Origin: an uncultured Clostridia bacterium
Lineage (GTDB): Bacteria; Bacillota; Clostridia; UBA1381
DNA length: 64,000 nt
Direction: 5' to 3'
NCBI GenBank assembly: GCA_934454145.1
Contig: CAKSFT010000005.1
Span: forward strand, 1-64,000
A model generated the notes under the pieces. That model saw only the letters and a list, made by a program, of their open reading frames with translations. It made no database searches and was not told the origin of the DNA. Shown here piece after piece: positions 16,936 through 27,144 of the stretch. Position 1 is the first letter of the stretch; each line of letters opens with the position of its first letter. Position numbers and translations under genes: made by a program.

Positions 16936-19900
16936 TTAGTCAACTATAAAGTAGCCGAAGCGGAAATTTACCTCCTGAGCCTCATTTACAGTTATGGTTA
17001 TTGTATGTTCGCCTTCCGGCAAATCCGTCTTTATGAGGTACATCATCGGCATATCTGTCGAAACGTTGCCATAACAGCTCACAGTTCCCGTATATGCGCC
17101 GTTATCTATCGAATAATCGGCTGTTGTGCCTGTTGCGGACTTGGGCACGAAAAGTCCTATTGTCGTCCCGGTAAACTTATATGTAAGGCTTGCCCCGGCA
17201 CTCTTTGCCTTCACCGCTCCTTTATAGAATGTCCATGACATATCATTTGTTTTTTCCCATTTGTCATCATATTCCGCGCCGGACCATGCAGTCATTCGCG
17301 GATTGTTATATTCATACCCCGACACCGGTGTTTCGGTATATGTCATCTTTTTAAAGTAATTTTGCGGTGTTTCGGTCAGCAACCCTGCCATATAATCCGC
17401 ATACGCCTTTCCGCCCGTCGCCGTGGGGTGAACCCCGTCCTTTGCTGTCAGCGCCGTTGCCTGCGGATATGTGCCGAGGTCCTCTTCTTTCCATACAAAT
17501 CCCGTCGGATTTTCGGCACTTGCCTCATTGTCCTTTATATACTGTCCGACATTTATATATCCGATTCCATATGCCGACATCAAAGGTTCCCAATCGGCAA
17601 CCACATCAAGACTGCCGTATGACGCGGTCGTCATGTCAAGCAAAATCACCATGGGCTGATGTTTCAATTTCATAAGCTTTCTTATGATACCCTCCATTGA
17701 CTTTGTTCTGTTGACAGATGTGCTGTCAGTGTCATTCACCGCAAATTCCACAAAAACAATATCGGGTTCTCGGACGGCAACGTCCTTTTCAAGTCTGTAC
17801 AAGCCGAGAGTGGAATTTGTTCCCCCCAGCCCCTGCACGCTGTAGGTTATCGTCCTTTGGCTGTTATCCTTTTTGAAAAATTCGTCCAGGCTTTGGGTCA
17901 GCGGAGTTGTATACTGTCTTTGTTGTGTAATCGAACCGCCTATATATACCACTTTCAAAGGTCTTGAAGAATCCGAATAATTATCATATCCGTAGGTTTT
18001 CTCATTTACGGTGTCAAGAACAGATTTTTTCGTCAACGGCTTCAAAGTTTCCGTTCCGTCCCATATGTACAAATCAAAATATTTTGCAGCCGCATTCTTT
18101 GGCATCTCAACCCTTATGTCTGCGGTATTGCCGTCGGTCAACGCACCCTTGCTTCCCTGTGCCACGCTCAAAATATTGCCGTCTGCATCTTTCAGGGCTC
18201 CTATGACAAGATATCCGATATCTTTTCCCGACTTATTAAACAGCTCTGCCGAAACATACGATTTTGTCCCGTCGCCGCTTATCCCAGACACAAGGTTTGT
18301 TGTGTATATATCCGTCCTTGTTGTGAATGTTGTTTCAAAGCTTTTTGTCATCGCCAGGGATTGCGCCCCGCCGCTCAAAAGTCCGGAAACGGCAATTTTA
18401 TATACACTGTCCTTCTTCAGAGTGTCAAAGCTGACCTTTATGGCATAAAGTCCATACGGCTCAACCGTATAATCCGAAAATTCCGTGCCGTTTTCATACA
18501 TTTTGATATTCTGCTTTGTAATTGTGTCCGCATTGATATATACATTGTTTGTGCTCAGAATCACATTGCCGACATCGGGTTCGACATTTTTGATTCCATC
18601 CGGCAATGTCGACCACGTTATGTCCGGCGCAGTTGTGTCCTCATACTCGGCTGTCTGAATGATATATGTTTTTTTGTTGCGCAAATCACCCACCTGGGTG
18701 TCTTTTGCTTTTACATTCGCAGAAATTTCGATGTTGTACAAAGTCCCGTATTTTATTCCCGAAACAGGATTTATCACAACTGTTCTTCCGTCATTTTTTA
18801 TATTCACCGTATATTCATAAGATGAAATTTCCTTGCCGTTTTCATAAAGCTTTATATTTTCGGTGTTGACAGTTTCTGCGCTGACCTCCCTGTTGAATGT
18901 AACCGTAAACTCCTTTTCCGGGCTGAACGAAGCGGAGTCCTTGTCAAAAGAAGAGCTTTCAACGGAAAGTGTGACTTTTTCAACAGTGATGCCGTAAATC
19001 CACGCGATGCCGTCATTATTCGGATTGTTTTCAACATCTTCGTCAACCTGTGTTCCACACTGATAGCCGTCAGAATAATTTTCGCTTCCGCCCGACGCCA
19101 TTTCCATCAACACACCGCTGAGTTTTGTTTCGGTTGTCGCTGGTTCGACGCTTGATATATAATTGTTTGTCAGAGGGTCATACAGTCCATACCTATACCC
19201 GGCGCCCGTCGATAATTCGCCAAAAACAACGGTTCTTTCATTTTGTGTGGAAGCCGATATATATCTGGATGTGCTGACAGAGCTGTGGTCCACTCCATAG
19301 CGGTCCATGCCTATGCTTCCCACCTGTGTCAGCCAATAGGACGGCGCCCTCAATATCATTCTGTCTATCTGACCGCTTACACGTCCCGAAAGCATTGACG
19401 GCCATCTTTTGTGCCCCTTAGAGTGGTTTTGCACTCTTTCGTCAATCTTGACCATATACTTGCCGTTTTCGTAAGTCTGCGGAAAACTATACACAAAATC
19501 AAGGTTTCCGTCGGTATTTCCCTTGGTCAGCTTAAAGCCGTCCAGTCCCGTCTGCGGGTCGTTTGCATACTCCACGCTGTCCCCTTCGCAAAGCCTTAAC
19601 GTGATGCTTCCCGTCACAAAGTCGCCCGGGCCTTCCCATTTCTGACCTATTGTATAATTTTCAAAATGCTCGTCTACAAGCAATGCCGTATAAGGTGCTG
19701 TCGCAAACCTGATTTCCGTCCCGGCATACGGCGCCACGCTGCTCAGCTTTGCCGCAATCTCACCAATCAAAACACTGTAATTTGCTTCATAATCCCAGCC
19801 GTTCACCGGTGAGATTGTCACAGTCTTTGCGTCGGCAGAAATGCTTACTGTATAATCTGTATTCAAATCAAGTATATCATTTTCGTTCTTTGTAATCAGG

Positions 19901-21501
19901 ATATTGCCTGCCGCATTGTCCGCGACAGCCGCATTGAACACAAGGTCAATGCTCTTGCCCGTCGCGACATTTGTTTCCCCGTTTGCTATACTGCTGTCAA
20001 GGCTAAGCTCGGGATATTCCATTTTTATGTTGTCAATCCAATAAATACCGTTGTTGTCGGGATTATTCACATCAGAATCAACATCTCCGCCCATGTGTCC
20101 CGTAAAGCTGTTGTTCGTTCCGCCCGAAACGGCATTTTCAAAATAAAAACGCATTGTTTTGACAGAGCTTGCATTGATGTCATATTCCTTTGTCCTCATA
20201 TCAACCGACGGGCTTTTTATTTCGGAATAAGCCTTGCCCGACACAGGGTCTATGATATATTCAAAGCTTGTATATATATCTTTATTATCCGCACTCCTCA
20301 TGTTATTCGCCATAAACTTGCCGTTTTTGCCCACAGCGTTCCAGTATAAATTATTTATGTATACAGCGCTCTGTACAACACCATTGCCCGAGGCGTCCAA
20401 TATCTGCGGAAAATATCTCAAAAATCTGCTGTGGTTCTGAAAGCGCACGTCAAATGAAAGCTTTACCGCCTGTTCTGTGCTCCCAAGGTTCACGTCAAGA
20501 TATGTCGGGGACTCATTTGTTCCTTTTATAACTCTCAGTGCCTTGCTGTTTGTGGCAGGGTCTGTGGTGACTGCCGCCGAATCTCCTGTGGCAAGTTTCA
20601 AAGACGCGGCGCCGATTTTGGCGAATGTGGCGCCGGTATATACAACATCTTTTGTATATCCGTCAAAGTTTTCCGTCACAGACTTGTTGTTCTGCGACAA
20701 AACCGACACATCTGTTTCTACTGTTATGTTGTCAATCCAGTATACGCCTGCATTGACTGTGTCGGCAGAATCTGCGGCTTTGTCCGCTCCGTTCCAGCCT
20801 CCCCTGTTGTACACTTCCCACCTTATGCCATAAATTTTTTCCGGTGTTCCGAGCGTCGCCGAATTGACTGATTGCTGAGCGCTTTCATCGCCGTCACCCG
20901 CCCTTTTCCATCTGTCATACCCCAACGATACGGTCTTTGATGGATTGTTCAATGTGTTATAAGTTTCCGTAAATCTCACATACCCATTATTTAACGTCGA
21001 AGAAACCGCATTTCTCAAAATGTTTTGCCCTATGTTGCCTACATATATGTGGTTTTGATAATGCGTAAAATTATGTATTATATTAGGGTTTGTGTTATAC
21101 TCCAAAGCCCCGAATGAACTGAAACATCTGCTGTTGTGCTCGGACAAAAAGTCAAAAGACACCTTGACCTCACCGCTGTATTGCTCCGGGAAAATATACC
21201 TTATCCGATTTTTGGCTGATGTGGAGGTATTGCCCGTTGTGATTTTTAGGGCTTTGTTTCCGTATTCATTCACCGCAATCTCCAGCTTGTCATTCTCCAA
21301 AAGCGAAAATTTCAGGTTTTTTATTGTGTACTCTCCTGCTGTGTCCTGCAACACCCCCACGTCCCAATCTTCAAAGGACTCGTTGAACACAACGCCGCTT
21401 TTTGCGGTTTCTTCCGCAAAGGTCACTGTCTGCCCAAAAAGGCTTGCGGCAAGCGCAAGGGACAACAGCCATGACAATTTTTTTCCGGTTTTTGTTTTCA
21501 T
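16936..21501 (-). CDS. Secreted multimodular SGNH hydrolase with LamG-like and SbsA Ig-like modules
   Basis: About 1521 residues. Signal peptide about 1-29 (LASLFGQTVTFA). Three LamG-like regions of about 240 residues (about 30-280, 285-515, 620-870) each end in a VxWIxxIxVE-type strand. SbsA-type Ig-like domains lie about 520-615 and 875-1080. An SGNH hydrolase domain (about 1185-1390) has YIGGSIT (nucleophile Ser), GLGGTNS, FAVND and DGVHPT. The last 120 residues look like a jelly-roll carbohydrate-binding domain found after such esterases. Predicted role: deacylation of a glycan outside the cell. ATG 21501 is chosen after AAAGGAAG; the frame opens upstream but lacks a ribosome site. It follows the SLH companion gene by about 50 bp. 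Confidence 0.82.
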   Translation of the reverse strand: MKTKTGKKLSWLLSLALAASLFGQTVTFAEETAKSGVVFNESFEDWDVGVLQDTAGEYTIKNLKFSLLENDKLEIAVNEYGNKALKITTGNTSTSAKNRIRYIFPEQYSGEVKVSFDFLSEHNSRCFSSFGALEYNTNPNIIHNFTHYQNHIYVGNIGQNILRNAVSSTLNNGYVRFTETYNTLNNPSKTVSLGYDRWKRAGDGDESAQQSVNSATLGTPEKIYGIRWEVYNRGGWNGADKAADSADTVNAGVYWIDNITVETDVSVLSQNNKSVTENFDGYTKDVVYTGATFAKIGAASLKLATGDSAAVTTDPATNSKALRVIKGTNESPTYLDVNLGSTEQAVKLSFDVRFQNHSRFLRYFPQILDASGNGVVQSAVYINNLYWNAVGKNGKFMANNMRSADNKDIYTSFEYIIDPVSGKAYSEIKSPSVDMRTKEYDINASSVKTMRFYFENAVSGGTNNSFTGHMGGDVDSDVNNPDNNGIYWIDNIKMEYPELSLDSSIANGETNVATGKSIDLVFNAAVADNAAGNILITKNENDILDLNTDYTVSISADAKTVTISPVNGWDYEANYSVLIGEIAAKLSSVAPYAGTEIRFATAPYTALLVDEHFENYTIGQKWEGPGDFVTGSITLRLCEGDSVEYANDPQTGLDGFKLTKGNTDGNLDFVYSFPQTYENGKYMVKIDERVQNHSKGHKRWPSMLSGRVSGQIDRMILRAPSYWLTQVGSIGMDRYGVDHSSVSTSRYISASTQNERTVVFGELSTGAGYRYGLYDPLTNNYISSVEPATTETKLSGVLMEMASGGSENYSDGYQCGTQVDEDVENNPNNDGIAWIYGITVEKVTLSVESSSFDKDSASFSPEKEFTVTFNREVSAETVNTENIKLYENGKEISSYEYTVNIKNDGRTVVINPVSGIKYGTLYNIEISANVKAKDTQVGDLRNKKTYIIQTAEYEDTTAPDITWSTLPDGIKNVEPDVGNVILSTNNVYINADTITKQNIKMYENGTEFSDYTVEPYGLYAIKVSFDTLKKDSVYKIAVSGLLSGGAQSLAMTKSFETTFTTRTDIYTTNLVSGISGDGTKSYVSAELFNKSGKDIGYLVIGALKDADGNILSVAQGSKGALTDGNTADIRVEMPKNAAAKYFDLYIWDGTETLKPLTKKSVLDTVNEKTYGYDNYSDSSRPLKVVYIGGSITQQRQYTTPLTQSLDEFFKKDNSQRTITYSVQGLGGTNSTLGLYRLEKDVAVREPDIVFVEFAVNDTDSTSVNRTKSMEGIIRKLMKLKHQPMVILLDMTTASYGSLDVVADWEPLMSAYGIGYINVGQYIKDNEASAENPTGFVWKEEDLGTYPQATALTAKDGVHPTATGGKAYADYMAGLLTETPQNYFKKMTYTETPVSGYEYNNPRMTAWSGAEYDDKWEKTNDMSWTFYKGAVKAKSAGASLTYKFTGTTIGLFVPKSATGTTADYSIDNGAYTGTVSCYGNVSTDMPMMYLIKTDLPEGEHTITITVNEAQEVNFRFGYFIVD

Positions 21502-21550
21502 TTTTCTCTTCCTTTCTCTTTTTTGATTTTTTTGTATTTTTACATACACC

Positions 21551-24337
21551 TCACCTTATTATAACCACGTCCTGCACATGGTTGTAATATCTCCTCATCA
21601 CCACAACGTCATTCGGCTGAATTTCGTCAAGTGTCGCTGCTGTAACCTTGTTGGTTTTCGTATTATAGATGTTATAATACACCGCCCCATAAACGCTGTT
21701 GCCCACAACCATTGGATAAGTGTACTGTTCGTCATGACCTGTTTTTGAAGTGTTTATCAAAACCACGTTATCCCTTATGTCTTCAACCCTTGCGTACAAA
21801 ACGGAAAGAGATGTCATTGTCCGCACTGCCTCAGGCACAGGCTCTATATGCGTTTTCCCGGAGGCGTCGGTTTTTGTGATGTCGCTAAAATATGCGCCAA
21901 ACTCCCCGGGGCGGTTCTTTATGCTGAAGAAAACATTTATAATGTTTATCTCTCCCAAAGCGTCTTTGCTTATCTGAATAATGTCACCTTTTTGCAATTT
22001 TGACACCTCATCAGTGCTGCAATACAAGCCCGGGGTTTCAAACTCAACGTCTGCCGATATGACAGACTCGGTCAGCCTTCCGTTTTCAAAATAACTTATT
22101 TTTACCACCGGCATGTCATCTTCGTCAATGGTTTTCTCAACCTTTTCGATGCAATACATATGCACATCGCCGTCACCCTGACCTATAGAACCCGAAACCA
22201 CGCTTTCCATGGTGCAAAACTGCGGAATATAGAATTTATCGCAATTATACATCTTTATATTTTCATTGACAAAATAATGGCTTATCCCCCAATATCCACC
22301 GTTTTGTACCGCATATGCCTTTTCATTTGTTATCATGCTTTTGTCCTGGGGTATAACCATAAACTGTACGCTCGAATCCATCTTGTACTTCATTGCAAAC
22401 ACACCTCTGTAAAGACGTGAGCTTGCATTTTGGCTTATGAGTGACTCTCCGTTAAAATCATACGTCAGCGGATAATACATAGAACCATGTTTGTATGCCG
22501 TACGGTTTATCGGCTTTACGACAGATGCAATCTCGCCATTGCTGTTTAAAGAATATGCAACACAGTCATTTTTCACTGTCATGTCACCGTCAAGGTATAT
22601 CTTTATTGCCTCTGTTTTGTCCCTTTTTATTCCATTTGGGTATTTCTCCGTATAAACCTTTACCCTGTCAGCAAAATAATATGAATTTGCCTCCCCGGAC
22701 AAATTGTAAATTTTAAACCTCACCACTTCTTCGGTTTCGTCATATATTCCCGACATTATATATCCGTAAGAAAAGTCCTCTTCCGCCGCAGAGGCAACGA
22801 CCTTGCCGTCCGCGGAAATATACAATCGGACAAAATCTCCGGCAACGGGCTTTTTCTCGCTTGCCGTCACAGATATATAATTTATATACTCATCAGACAA
22901 ATAAAATTTGCTCTTCTCAAGTTCATAGTATTCGCCCAATTCGTCTTTTCCGATTTGGCTTATCTTTCCTTCTTCAATTTTCCTTGTGACCACTCCCGAG
23001 AACACCTTGCTGCCGTCTTTTCTCACCGATTCAAGCACTGTCAGTACATCTGATTTCTTCAAGTCCTCCAAACCCGCAGAGCTGCCGTTTAGTATGAACT
23101 CAACCCATGACTTATCGTCAATTTCCAAAACACCGCCGTTTTTGTCAAAGTTTATGGTTTCCTTTTCTTTTGACACGGTTTTTACAAGATAATAAGTATA
23201 CTTTTCAATTTTTATAATATCGATATTGTTGTCCCCGTCATTGTCAGCAAGGACAATTTTGTCGGCTTCTTCAAAAATCGTATAGTCGCTCAGCCTTGAA
23301 TACAGTCCATGATATACATTGTTATACATGACAACAGATGTATCGGAAATTTTTGCCCTTTTGCTCCTGTTGTCCTGATAATAATTTATATATCCCGTGC
23401 TCGCATCCGAAAAATCCCCTTTATGCAAACTATATACAGCTGTCTTTTTGTTGTTCGGATAAAGCATAATCACACGATTATCTTGATCTGCATCCACATA
23501 TGCGTCAACATATTGCCCGACATAATCCAAATATGATTCCCCGTCAATTTCAAAAATGCCCCTGTTGATTTGAATTTTATCTTCCGGCAAATCCGCATCG
23601 CCGTTTATCGAAGAATATTTATATCCGCTCACAACGCCGTCCTGCTTGTAAATGCCGAAATATTTTTCCAGATGACTCACACCATCGACAATCTCAACCT
23701 TTGCATTTCCGTCCTTGTCCAAATCCGAAACCTTTATATAATCGGTATCCAAAACATTCTTCAAAAAAATCATAAACTGCCCCTTGGTAATCAGATTTTC
23801 CGAGCAATCCACATTCTTGAAAAGCCCCAGCTCTGTTGCCTGCTCCAAAGGTGTGCCGGCAAAATATATGTAATTATATTTCAGTGCTCTCAATGCCATG
23901 TCTGCGATTTCGCCCATCGACACATTCTTATTCGGATAAAATCTATCCCCTTCATCTATTATGCCTTTTTCCAAAGCCTGTGAAATTCCTCCGGCATACT
24001 CATGCGCGTCAGGGACATCGGAAAAACTTCCATGAAAGGTTTCAGATGTACGTCCGGCGGCGGCAACCGCAAGCCCCTGTGCCGCATAACCCTTTGTGAC
24101 CGCGTCATTTTCTTCAAAGCTTTCTTTTTCTTCCAAAACACACCCGATGTATTTCAAAAGCTTATATGCATTCAGCACGCTCTCTTCCGAAAACTGACCG
24201 GCAGTGCTGTCCTGTGCCGTTATATCCTTTAATGGAACATCGTCCACATCATCTATAAAGGCAAACGAATCAAAACAAAGGGAAAACACTGTCAAAACTG
24301 CTGCAAAAAACGCAATAATTCTTTTCTTCTTAATCAT
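21551..24337 (-). CDS. Large exported SLH-domain companion protein (cluster A)
   Basis: A 928-residue protein. Signal peptide about 1-27 (LCFDSFA). Residues about 45-205 carry three divergent S-layer-homology repeats (ITKGYAAQGLAVAA-like; FSDVPDAHEYAGGISQALEKGII, YPNKNVSMGEIADMAL; LITKGQFMIFLKNVL). The remaining 700 residues are beta-rich with many short repeats of the type VSGY, GYINYYQD, GDIIQISKD and no family I recognise. A paralogue of the same length and layout is encoded at 33145-35835. SLH domains bind pyruvylated wall polysaccharide, so this is probably a wall-bound scaffold. It starts 14 bp after the SLH gene at 24352. AAAGGAATGG precedes the ATG. Confidence 0.7.
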   Translation of the reverse strand: MIKKKRIIAFFAAVLTVFSLCFDSFAFIDDVDDVPLKDITAQDSTAGQFSEESVLNAYKLLKYIGCVLEEKESFEENDAVTKGYAAQGLAVAAAGRTSETFHGSFSDVPDAHEYAGGISQALEKGIIDEGDRFYPNKNVSMGEIADMALRALKYNYIYFAGTPLEQATELGLFKNVDCSENLITKGQFMIFLKNVLDTDYIKVSDLDKDGNAKVEIVDGVSHLEKYFGIYKQDGVVSGYKYSSINGDADLPEDKIQINRGIFEIDGESYLDYVGQYVDAYVDADQDNRVIMLYPNNKKTAVYSLHKGDFSDASTGYINYYQDNRSKRAKISDTSVVMYNNVYHGLYSRLSDYTIFEEADKIVLADNDGDNNIDIIKIEKYTYYLVKTVSKEKETINFDKNGGVLEIDDKSWVEFILNGSSAGLEDLKKSDVLTVLESVRKDGSKVFSGVVTRKIEEGKISQIGKDELGEYYELEKSKFYLSDEYINYISVTASEKKPVAGDFVRLYISADGKVVASAAEEDFSYGYIMSGIYDETEEVVRFKIYNLSGEANSYYFADRVKVYTEKYPNGIKRDKTEAIKIYLDGDMTVKNDCVAYSLNSNGEIASVVKPINRTAYKHGSMYYPLTYDFNGESLISQNASSRLYRGVFAMKYKMDSSVQFMVIPQDKSMITNEKAYAVQNGGYWGISHYFVNENIKMYNCDKFYIPQFCTMESVVSGSIGQGDGDVHMYCIEKVEKTIDEDDMPVVKISYFENGRLTESVISADVEFETPGLYCSTDEVSKLQKGDIIQISKDALGEINIINVFFSIKNRPGEFGAYFSDITKTDASGKTHIEPVPEAVRTMTSLSVLYARVEDIRDNVVLINTSKTGHDEQYTYPMVVGNSVYGAVYYNIYNTKTNKVTAATLDEIQPNDVVVMRRYYNHVQDVVIIR

Positions 24338-24351
24338 ATTCCATTCCTTTC

Positions 24352-27132
24352 TTAAACCCCTCTGTTTTCTGTCAGCCGCAGCAAAATCACCGCCGCCTGT
24401 GCCCTTGTGACAAATCCTTGCGGATTAAAGTTTTCTTCATCAACGCCCTGCATCAAGCCTGATTTATATGCAAACTTCACCGCATCATATGCCCAACCGG
24501 CAATTTTGTCGCTGTCGGCAAAAACTTTATCTTCGGCATTGTTATCTGTCTCTTTCAGTATTTTTTTCAGTACAACAGCCATTTCCTGTCTGGTTATGCA
24601 GTCATTGGGTCTGAAATTCCCTCTGCCGTCCCCCGTCATATATCCGCTTTCATAGACAGCGCTGACCGCCTCTTTGAACCATGCGCCCTCATCGACATCA
24701 GCAAATTGGTTTAATGTCCCTTTCAGCCCATATGTACGTGAAATGATTGCTGCCAGTTCTGCTCTTGTGACGCCTTGGTCGGGGGCAAAGATATTTTCCG
24801 TCTTTCCGTTTATTACTCCCTTTTGCGCCATTGTTTTTATTTCCTTTTCTGCCCAGTGACCTGTGATATCCGCAAAAGCAAGGTCGGTTTCCTGCTTGGT
24901 GTTCTGCTCATCTTTTTCCTCCGGTTTGGCAGGCGGCGGAGCAGCAGAATTTCCTTTTGATGAGGAACCCGACGAGGAATAAGATTCACTCTTCTTTGAA
25001 GGAATTGTAAAAATATCACTCTTGACGGTTTTGCCTGCAAACGGCGCCTGTTCCGACATCGGTGTCACTGCCGCATAAAGTTTTTTCCCCGCGTCGCTGC
25101 CGCTGATTTTATATGAATCGTTCTTTGAAACATGCATATCGCCCACATACCACTCAACTATACTGTCCTTTTCCTCATCATTGTTGTTGTCAAAAAAGCG
25201 ATAACTTACTCCCACAACATTCCCAACTTTTACTGTCCCTGTTATCTTCACATCTTCCGCGCACGGCGCAAAAGGTCCTTCAAATATATCAGAATAAAAT
25301 TCCTTTGTCTGACTTCCGTTTCCCGCATTTTTTGGTATAACTCCTATCTTCAGCCAATGGTCGTTATCCTTTTCCTCAAGAGTATAGCTTTCGCCCTCGC
25401 CGATTTTTACAAATTCTCCGTCCTTTTCCGCGGAAGAATACCACGTTATCACCGTTTTTGTGTCCCCGGTTCGGATTTCCTCATCTCCGTTTTCGTCAAA
25501 ATAATTGTAGACAACGCCCAGTTCTGCTCCTTCTTTCACTTCCCCCGTTTTCTTGATTTCCGAAACAACAGGATTCATCGGGCCGACAAACAAATCGCTC
25601 CAATATGTTTCCCCCTCGCATGGCTCGGCTTTTGAAAACGGCGTCACAGACAGTTTTATATAGCAATCTTCGTCCTCGGACTGCAAAATATATTCCCGGC
25701 TGCTCTCATCAAGCATTTCTTCCTTTCCAGATTTAACACGATACCATTTATACACGGTTTTTTCCATATCCTGTTCATCGCCGTTTTCATCTTTAAACAG
25801 ATATACTGCCGACAATTTTCCGCCCACAATCGGTGCACCCTCTATCTTTACTTTTCCGATAATTATCGGTACCACCGCGCTTATAATCTCAAAGTTATAC
25901 TCTTCGGTCTGTGTTTTTCCGTTTTCGTCCTCTGCTTTGATTCTCAGCCTATAGCTTCCCGATTCTGTAAATCCTCCCGAAAAATCATAAGCCGAAAATT
26001 CTGCCCCATTTACCGAAAGCTCCGCGGTATATACTGCATCTTTGACCCTTTTCAAATCCGGCAAAAATCCTTCGTTATATCTTTTCCCGTTTTCAATGTC
26101 ACAGTCAATCAATGACGCAGTCTTAAAAGACAATACATAATCTTTTGTCATAATTATGCCGTTTTGCGACATCACATCTTTCTTGACAATAAGCGTATAT
26201 TTTTTGTTGTAATCAAAGCCGTTTTGAGGGAAAACAGCTACGACAGTGTCGCTTATCTTTTGCAAAGATACATCAATATCCTCTCCGCCGCATGATAATA
26301 TAAATTTATCTTTGGAAACACTTTCATCTTTTATTTTTTCATCAAAAACAATCTCTATGGGATTGTTTATCCCGACATTTTCCGCATTGTCCGCTACGCT
26401 CGCCGACAATATATTCATGCTGTCGGCAGAAACCTTTATGTCGTCAATCCAATATACAAGGTCGCCCGAATTGTTGGCTGTCCACGACGCATGCTGCTTG
26501 CCTATCGTAAATTCAAGCGATGCAAAGTCGCCGCCCGTGCATGTTTTGTTCTTGACTGCAATGGTACTCCCCGATATCCCTGCGCCCACCGCCACAGACT
26601 TGTTGTCAATGTCCAGCTCGTATTTTACTTCATACCATACATCGGGAGTGCTGATGTTGCTGTTCCAAAACCCCGCGCCTGTCGAGCCTGCCCATGCCCA
26701 CATGGAATGTGTAAACAAAAACAGATTTCTGCCGCCCTGTGAAGTCATTGCACTGCCCAAATCTCTCCATCGTGAGCGGTATGTTTTTTCTGCTTTTATC
26801 TTAAAGCTCACATTCACTTTTCCCGAAGTGAATGTTTGGGGCAATTTATAATTAAAGCCCAGCGGCGCAGTGTTGTCATCTACTTCAGCCGCCTCTCTGT
26901 ATATCCGAAACGCCCTGTTTCCCGTGCTTTCCTCCTCGACAGACAACACGTCGCTTGCTATTCCCGGTCTTATTGTCACAGCGTCCGATTTTGAAAATTC
27001 TTCATAGCTTATATTCTCAAAATCGACATTTAACACATCAGTGCTTTTTGCAGATACACCAACTGCCGCCGGGCACATCAGCGCGCCGCTGCATAAGCAG
27101 CAACCTATCCATGTTTTTATGCAAACCCTCAT
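24352..27132 (-). CDS. SLH-anchored surface protein with LamG-like, Ig-like and DENxDEE repeats (cluster A)
   Basis: A 926-residue protein: signal peptide about 1-28 (GVSA), LamG-like domain about 35-240, SbsA Ig-like about 245-340, a cadherin-like segment about 345-425. Three repeats of about 90 residues (about 425-690) each contain an acidic DENGDEE or DNNNDEE loop and a later WY pair. A Ser-rich linker (SYSSSGSSSKGNSAAPPP) leads to three clear C-terminal SLH repeats (FADITGHWAEKEIKTMAQKGV; ADVDEGAWFKEAVSAVYESGYM; ADSDKIAGWAYDAVKFAYKSGLM). It lacks catalytic motifs; a glycan-binding or adhesion role on the wall is likely. GAGGAGGG precedes ATG 27132. The nearest match in the window is the cluster B protein at 35819-38950. 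Confidence 0.82.
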   Translation of the reverse strand: MRVCIKTWIGCCLCSGALMCPAAVGVSAKSTDVLNVDFENISYEEFSKSDAVTIRPGIASDVLSVEEESTGNRAFRIYREAAEVDDNTAPLGFNYKLPQTFTSGKVNVSFKIKAEKTYRSRWRDLGSAMTSQGGRNLFLFTHSMWAWAGSTGAGFWNSNISTPDVWYEVKYELDIDNKSVAVGAGISGSTIAVKNKTCTGGDFASLEFTIGKQHASWTANNSGDLVYWIDDIKVSADSMNILSASVADNAENVGINNPIEIVFDEKIKDESVSKDKFILSCGGEDIDVSLQKISDTVVAVFPQNGFDYNKKYTLIVKKDVMSQNGIIMTKDYVLSFKTASLIDCDIENGKRYNEGFLPDLKRVKDAVYTAELSVNGAEFSAYDFSGGFTESGSYRLRIKAEDENGKTQTEEYNFEIISAVVPIIIGKVKIEGAPIVGGKLSAVYLFKDENGDEQDMEKTVYKWYRVKSGKEEMLDESSREYILQSEDEDCYIKLSVTPFSKAEPCEGETYWSDLFVGPMNPVVSEIKKTGEVKEGAELGVVYNYFDENGDEEIRTGDTKTVITWYSSAEKDGEFVKIGEGESYTLEEKDNDHWLKIGVIPKNAGNGSQTKEFYSDIFEGPFAPCAEDVKITGTVKVGNVVGVSYRFFDNNNDEEKDSIVEWYVGDMHVSKNDSYKISGSDAGKKLYAAVTPMSEQAPFAGKTVKSDIFTIPSKKSESYSSSGSSSKGNSAAPPPAKPEEKDEQNTKQETDLAFADITGHWAEKEIKTMAQKGVINGKTENIFAPDQGVTRAELAAIISRTYGLKGTLNQFADVDEGAWFKEAVSAVYESGYMTGDGRGNFRPNDCITRQEMAVVLKKILKETDNNAEDKVFADSDKIAGWAYDAVKFAYKSGLMQGVDEENFNPQGFVTRAQAAVILLRLTENRGV

Positions 27133-27144
27133 TTTCTCCCTCCT